The notes under the pieces are model-generated. The model did not search any database. It saw only the letters and a list, made by a program, of their open reading frames with translations, and was not told the origin of the DNA. From NCBI GenBank assembly GCA_934045075.1, contig OW203734.1:16411680-16475679 (forward strand): DNA of 64,000 bases. The letters run 5' to 3'. Shown here one piece after another: positions 59,527-64,000 of this stretch. The translations under genes and the position numbers were made by a program. Within the stretch, counting starts at the first letter, position 1, and every line of letters begins with the position of its first letter. This DNA comes from Yponomeuta sedellus (lineage: Eukaryota > Arthropoda > Insecta > Lepidoptera > Yponomeutidae).

Positions 59527-59885
59527 GTGCTCGTGGCCGAGTCGAGGGATTGAAATCAATCACTTGAGTTAAGCAAGAACAGGCGCGATCAGGTGCAGGA
59601 TGGGTGACCGTCCCGTGACTACCGCTAGTGGAATTCTTCTGAGCGCTTTTGTGCATGCTTCGCAAGACACGTTAAGCCGTTGATGCCGGCTGTTATGTAA
59701 TAGCAATCGTTAAGCCATGTCAGAGGCATTGTGAGCGGCTTGATAACTTCTGACAGTAAGACCCGCCACTGTCTTACAATCCTCCACCAACCCGGACTTG
59801 GCCCCCGCGGTGGAATATGGCCTAACCTTCCTGCGATGCCGGAAGAGACCCGTGCCCCAGCAGTGGGGACATATCAAACCACTGG
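59527..59885 (+). mobile_element. 5S-rRNA-derived SINE (family D), near full length
   Basis: 5S head (tcacttgagttaagcaag, caggatgggtgaccgtcc), body (cttcgcaagacacgttaagc, ctgttatgtaatagcaatcg) and complete tail (aacccggacttggcccccg, gcagtggggacatatc). Confidence 0.88.
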
Positions 59886-60139
59886 CTACGTTCGTGATTC
59901 AATCATCATGAATCACTCCCTGCAGTCACTTCCTTGTGGTTCGTCTATGGCAATGTCCTTTATTCACTCAAATTCAATTAAAACATAAATACACATTATT
60001 AAACATTGTAATAATAATTCGCCATTGTCTTCAAGTGATGGGCTAACATTTAGAAAGTTTTATGACTTTTAAGTATTGATTCACTCCTTTATGAGTAAGT
60101 ATTATTTTTACCTAAGCTTGTATCTCGGCCACGAAAGCG

Positions 60140-60295
60140 CCTTCACTGATTCCGGTAAGTCGCCCATTAGCTCAGTTGGGAGAGCGCTGGCACGGTTAGC
60201 CAGAGGTCGCGGGTTGTCCCGGCATGGGTGGAATATTCAGCCTCTAAATAGGTTTTTAAAATTGTCCTTAGCACGGGTTACATTAAAAAGAATAT
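60140..60295 (+). mobile_element. SINE A monomer with damaged B box
   Basis: A box tagctcagttgg is intact. The B box lacks about 5 bases (gcgggttgtcccgg instead of gcgggttcgagtcccgg). The tail continues ataggtttttaaaattgtcc and into gcacgggtta. Confidence 0.85.
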
Positions 60296-60299
60296 TACA

Positions 60300-61185
60300 T
60301 TACATTTACATACAAGCACATACATTCAGTATAATCATGTGGTTATGAAATTTTTGTTGAAAATGGGACCATGGCTGAATATAACGGTTTAATATTAATG
60401 TTTAAGGTCGCACTTTTAATTTGCATCGTTTTGCAGAAATGCATTTACTATCGTATGCCTATCATTTCTTATCATCCATCCATGCTCTAAGAAGGCGAAT
60501 ACGCGTCCGCGTCCACTTATTGCTATTAAAAATAATGATTTCCCAGCAATGTTTTATTTCTTGATAATGCAGTTTGTTATGGTGTTCAGTTGGGTGTCAC
60601 CTTTCTTTGTGAAACCTTGTAGTGTACTGTAAGACCTTATTTCATTTTACTATACTCACTGTCGCATTTATATCACTGCGAGACTTAACAGACGGTGTGA
60701 CAATTCGATTGATTACCAATACATTCATACAGCTAGTTTAAGGTCGGGAATGTTGAATTATTAATCGATGTATGCGAGCCCTATTTATCTAGTTAAATAC
60801 TTTATTTAGCTCTTTAATAATGACCTAGCCCTTGACTTTATTCCGAATGAGTTCTTACTGAAAAAACTACTTTATTATACAGTCGACAACAGATCAACTT
60901 AATTTTTTTGTCAATAAGTAGAACAAACCCCATATAGAGTTTGGTTTTCATACATTTACAGTCAATAGCCCATCACCCTTTACATTCGTGCATTCTAATG
61001 CTTGTAACAAACATGTAAAAGTGGATCTGCTGTCGGCTGTATAAGCCCATAGTATCAATACTCACTTCACGAGTTTTAGTAACAAAACTCAACCCAAAGC
61101 ATCCATAGCAGAGTTCCATAAAACTACAATTCTTAATTTATTATGACAATTTGATTTATTGGTACATTCGAGGTAAAATACAAAA
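60300..61185. other. No gene recognised
   Basis: Intronic AT-rich DNA. Confidence 0.5.
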
Positions 61186-61189
61186 CTAA

Positions 61190-61250
61190 CCTTCCTGCGA
61201 TGCAGGAGACCGTAACTTAGCAGTGGGGACGTACAAGGTTTGATATCGAG
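61190..61250 (+). mobile_element. 5S-SINE (family D) tail fragment
   Basis: aaccttcctgcgatgcagga, then gcagtggggacgtacaagg and tttgatatcg. Confidence 0.65.
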
Positions 61251-61401
61251 GTACATTGTGTAGCAGCGTCTACTCGTACTTGTTACTACGTGGGTTAATC
61301 AACTTTGCAATGTAGGTACTCGTAAATCGAATTGTAAACTTCTAATTGTAGCTCTAAGAAATTGACCCCTGTTGATGCTACGTAAATCATGTGGCCTTTT
61401 G

Positions 61402-61672
61402 ATGAACATTTATATCTTAAAAACCTATTTAGAGGCTAAAAATTCCACCCATGCCGGGACTCGAACCCGCGACCTCTGGCTAATCGTGGCAGCGCTCTCC
61501 CAACCGAGCTAATGGGCGACTTACCGGCATCAGTGAAATTTCGAACCTCTTTACAATATTCTCTGTATTACGTACAGGCAGCCACATCTGGCTATTTTTA
61601 GCTTCTAAATAGGTTTTTAAATTTGTCCTTAGCACGGGTTAGTGCATTAGAAAGAACATGAACATTTATATC
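61402..61672. mobile_element. SINE A copy with inverted tail, near exon 61706
   Basis: 15-bp target duplication atgaacatttatatc at 61402-61416 and 61658-61672. From the left it is a minus-oriented body (3' end aaaaacctatttagagg first, tRNA-like part, leader to ctgtacgtaatacag...). It then switches at about 61590 to a plus-oriented 3' tail (agcttctaaataggttttt, ccttagcacgggttagtgc). Both ends are 3' ends facing out. The right flank is 33 bp from the exon. Confidence 0.92.
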
Positions 61673-61705
61673 GTTAAGACGAACATTGCCCCTCCTCCAT
61701 TGCAG

Positions 61706-61911
61706 CAACGGCACCAGAACGACTCACAGGTGAACCACCGGCGCGCCAAGACTCTGCGCAATGGCAAACTGGTGGAGGAGAAGTGGGCCTCCGTGCAGGT
61801 GGGCGACGTGATCCGCCTAGAGAACGACCAGTTCGTCGCCGCCGATATACTGCTGCTCAGCACTTCGGAGCCCAACGGCCTCTGCTACATAGAGACTGCT
61901 GAGCTTGACGG
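61706..61911 (+). CDS. ATP8B: ATP8B flippase exon: start of actuator domain
   Basis: 206-bp exon, entered in phase 0 and left in phase 2, with acceptor ctccattgcag and donor GTGAGT at 61912. It encodes QRHQNDSQVNHRRAKTLRNG, then EEKWASVQVGDVIRLENDQF and VAADILLLSTSEPNGLCYIE and TAELDG. V-G-D-V-I-x-L-x-N-x-x-F-V-x-A-D-x-L-L-L-S-S-E-P-x-G-L-C-Y-I-E-T-A-x-L-D-G is the actuator-domain block of P4-ATPases. It ends inside the D-G-E-T dephosphorylation motif, whose ET comes from the next exon. Very GC-rich in third positions. A SINE-A insertion ends 33 bp upstream. Two decayed copies of this exon follow in the intron. Confidence 0.97.
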
Positions 61912-62107
61912 GTGAGTGTTTTAGCGTATAATGAGGTGGAATATTTTTTTCAATATGTTATATTTCGGACTCGAAAAAATATGTTTTTACCAATGCCACA
62001 AGATTCGGGCGCTCACCGAACAAGGTTAATTTGAAGGTCATCGCTTAGGTAGATATTTTATTCCCGCAAATATCACACTGGGGGGCATATTTGGCTATTA
62101 ACTTACG

Positions 62108-62230
62108 TATGGGCAATCGGCCGGAGGAGAATTGGGCCTCCGTGTGCGATATAATACGTATCGCGAAGGACCTATACTGATGCTCATAGGACTCCAAGGG
62201 CCTCTGGTACATAGAGCTGAGCTGAACGGA
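62108..62230 (+). pseudogene. Decayed duplicate of the actuator-domain exon (copy 2)
   Basis: It matches exon 61759-61911 in order. GGGCAA...GGAGGAGAA.TGGGCCTCCGTG is followed by a shortened GCGA..ATA.CG.. segment, then ATACTG.TGCTCA and GGGCCTCTGGTACATAGAG and GCTGAGCTGAACGG. The central FVAADI-coding part is deleted and indels destroy the frame. A weak GT (GTCAGT, 62231) sits where the donor was. It cannot encode a functional alternative exon. Confidence 0.88.
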
Positions 62231-62446
62231 GTCAGTGGAAAATTGGCTTTGGATATAGTGTTTTTAGTTTGAGTATAAGAAAGTGCGACATGATTTTCAA
62301 TTGATCACCATTTGGGCTCCAGAATTTTGCTTTTTACTAAGTCCACGGCCTGGGTGGTATTGTCCTCTAGTCAAGATTAATTTGAAGGTCATAAGTCAAG
62401 TTTATTGTTAGTTTTTAACTGGGGCCAAATTTGGGTATAAACTTAG

Positions 62447-62700
62447 GGATAAACTGTAGCGGAGAAATGGGCTTTGGTACGGGTGGGCGATCCGCCTTGA
62501 GAACGACCAGCCTCTATATTACGCGCACCAAATCCACAGCGATTCCAATTTGAATATGAATTTGACAGTTAGACGATTGGGATCGCTCAGGATTCGGTGT
62601 CCACAATCAGGCCACATTTCGTTGCTGCCGACATTCATTTGCTCTGCACATTAGGCCCAAAGGCCTCTGCTACATAGAGACGCCTGAGCTGAGCTGTACG
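62447..62700 (+). pseudogene. Decayed duplicate of the actuator-domain exon (copy 3)
   Basis: Left block 62447-62510 matches GGAGAAGTGGGC...GGTGGGCGA..ATCCGCCT.GAGAACGACCAG. Next comes about 107 bp of unrelated sequence, then the right block 62618-62700 (TTCGTTGCTGCCGACAT..., GGCCTCTGCTACATAGAGAC). It ends in ACG followed by an intact donor GTAAGT at 62701. The preceding intron (62377-62450) also matches the one before copy 2 (62026-62105), giving a duplication period of about 351 bp. Frameshifts and the insert make it non-functional. Confidence 0.9.
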
Positions 62701-63814
62701 GTAAGTGGAAAGTAGGCTGGTAATTTCGTGATTAAATTTTACGAAGGTGAGAAGTAGAATTAAAAGCGTCCAACGAATTCTCCGATACAAAAGTCAAGCC
62801 ATGGATACTGGTGCGTCCGATTAGGTTAAGATAACAAGACACGACAAGTCTAATATTTTCGGAAAATATCTGTGTAAACATGTCTCTATATCACAACACA
62901 GTACAATTTTTCCAGACATAATCATTTTTGTTCTACAAATCTACTGTATCTCTTAGTATTCTAAAGTGTATTTATCAGGATATCTTATTCTACCATCTGT
63001 TCGAGAAAAATTTCATTTCGTAATGAAAACCGCAGATGTGGAGTGGGAACTACGACAAAAAGTCTGTGGTTGCTACGCTGTACTCGACTCACTCATACCG
63101 TCGTAAAAGCTGACGTAACCACTATGAAACCATAAATATCTTTAATGGCAAGGCAATGGTGTTAGACTTGTTTTATGGCTTACTGATTTTAGGCAGCAGA
63201 TCATTTTAGATTCACAGTAACTTCAATATGAAGAAGCTTCTTTTAAAATGTCTGAATTCGTTCATTTATGTCTAAATTTTAATAATAATGGCATTTACTA
63301 TCGATAACTTATCGGGAGATAGTGAAACTGGCCATAAATCTTCCTTGCTTAATTTGTTATTCAGACACGAAATTTTCTTGAATTTCTTAAACTCTTATCT
63401 TCCAAAGAATTCAACAGATGACAGCAGGCAGTTTTGTTATAGTTAACAAATTATATTGTACGTAACGTAGGACGCCGACCAGGCCCCAGAGTCTAACACT
63501 TACATAGTTTTTCAATAGCATGATATAACACTACAATGGTTGTTATTTACCTCAATTTGGTAGTCTACAAAGCAATAACAATACAATGTCATTCCAGGCG
63601 TATAATCCCCTGCAAATTAAGTAGGCATCTCTCGCAACAAAGATCACATCGCGCGAGGCGCCGCCGATTTAAGTAGCACGGGTTATGCCATTGCAATGCG
63701 ATTGGTTACTAGACTACCGATAGTGTGAATGAAACGACCATTACCAGACTAATATGGCTCTATTGAGCAACCACTCATTTTAGAGACTCACCCGGATCGA
63801 TCTGAGGCATATTA

Positions 63815-63928
63815 CTAGCTGCGGCCGGATGAGGATGGCTGAGAATAGGAAGAAGTGGTGAGCTTTGGGGAGGTTTATGTCCAGTAGCAATCAGTGGACG
63901 ATTACGGGCTGATTGCTTGATTGAAAGT
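63815..63928 (+). mobile_element. LINE 3' end abutting the last exon
   Basis: Reads ...CGRMRMAENRKKW, then a tail aggtttatgtccagtagc, agtggacgattacgggctga, ttgcttgattga. The same tail at 54130-54165 (complement) fixes the boundary near 63926-63928. Confidence 0.75.
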
Positions 63929-63944
63929 ATAATGTTGTCCCCAG

Positions 63945-64000
63945 GGAGACGAACCTAAAATGTCGGCAATGTCTGGTGGAGACGGCGGCTATGGGGCAAG
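63945..64000 (+). CDS. ATP8B: ATP8B flippase exon: ET of DGET and onward (truncated by window)
   Basis: The acceptor tgttgtccccag ends at 63944. The first base completes the GGG glycine codon; the exon then reads ETNLKCRQCLVETAAMGQ and continues past the window. With the previous exon it restores LDG-ETNLK, the actuator dephosphorylation loop of P4-ATPases, followed by the K-x-R-Q-x-L pattern seen in ATP8B relatives. LINE-derived sequence reaches to about 18 bp before the acceptor. Confidence 0.94.

Larger units (their letters stand above)
49638..61705 (+). other. ATP8B: Intron of about 12.1 kb
   Basis: Donor GTAAGT; acceptor gcccctcctccattgcag. The flanking codons join as ...KDAYDDF-QRHQNDSQVN, matching continuous flippase sequence, so no exon is missing in between. 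The contents are repeats: TA and GT microsatellites, MITE, 5S-SINEs, LINE tails and SINE-A copies. 49960-52410, 54310-57300, 57920-58860 and 60300-61180 contain nothing I recognise as a gene. Confidence 0.92.
61912..63944 (+). other. ATP8B: Intron of about 2.0 kb, with duplicated pseudo-exons
   Basis: Donor GTGAGT; acceptor aatgttgtccccag. The first 800 bp contain two degenerate tandem copies of exon 61706-61911 with flanking intron; the last 130 bp before the acceptor are a LINE 3' end. 62720-63810 shows nothing recognisable. Confidence 0.93.
28173..64000 (+). other. ATP8B: Gene model: ATP8B-type P4-ATPase, 5' part (right end off window)
   Basis: Exon chain 28173-28445, 34054-34372, 43203-43261, 49425-49637, 61706-61911, 63945-64000+. 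All introns are GT-AG and every junction keeps one reading frame (phases 0,1,0,0,2). The last four exons give an uninterrupted match, from memory, to the N-terminus of animal ATP8B2/ATP8B4-type flippases. P4-ATPases of this class move phospholipid from the outer to the cytosolic leaflet and normally need a CDC50/TMEM30 partner, which is not in this window. The catalytic DKTG aspartate, nucleotide-binding domain and TM3-TM10 must lie to the right. The first two exons are predicted only from splice sites and phase; an alternative promoter at the 34 kb exon is possible. Confidence 0.85.

Noticed and set aside
59550..59625. 5S rRNA gene
   Set aside because: Only the internal region matches; the 5' and 3' stems are lost and a SINE body follows.

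Overview
This is eukaryotic nuclear DNA from an insect, most likely a moth or butterfly. The evidence is long AT-rich introns with GT-AG splice sites, no bacterial-style gene packing, and abundant short tRNA-like and 5S-like retroposons mixed with LINE tails of the kind common in Lepidoptera. The species call is inference; no sequence search was run.

Only one cellular gene is clear. It lies on the + strand and runs off the right edge: the N-terminal part of a P4-ATPase (phospholipid flippase) of the ATP8B group. Four exons are secure: 43203-43261, 49425-49637, 61706-61911 and 63945-64000. Together they encode the conserved N-terminal motif, TM1-TM2 with the lipid-contacting P-x-I-S-S-L motif, and the start of the actuator domain up to D-G-E-T, which is split by the last intron. 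Two upstream exons (28173-28445 and 34054-34372) are phase-compatible and would give a long N-terminal extension, but they are less certain. Everything else is intron or upstream flank: about 28 kb of repeat-rich DNA without a recognised cellular gene, then introns of about 5.6, 8.8, 6.2, 12.1 and 2.0 kb.

The repeats fall into families. (A) A tRNA-derived SINE occurs as monomers, 308-bp tandem multimers and fold-back copies. (B) and (C) are two further tRNA-derived SINEs. (D) is a 5S-rRNA-derived SINE with many detached tails. There are also LINE 3' ends, a PIF/Harbinger element and a THAP-encoding element (both internally deleted but keeping the starts of two genes), two hAT-like elements, a mariner relic, three copies of a MITE with 3-bp target duplications, a perfect-palindrome MITE, and a Helitron-like end.

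The most notable observations are four. First, two decayed tandem duplicates of the actuator-domain exon lie in the last intron. Second, a 1.4-kb head-to-head array of the 308-bp SINE carries a single 15-bp target duplication around the whole array, as if it inserted in one event. Third, fold-back SINE copies in two unrelated families turn around at a natural stem-loop of their RNA. Fourth, transposable-element sequence reaches to within 18-50 bp of the acceptors of the last two exons.
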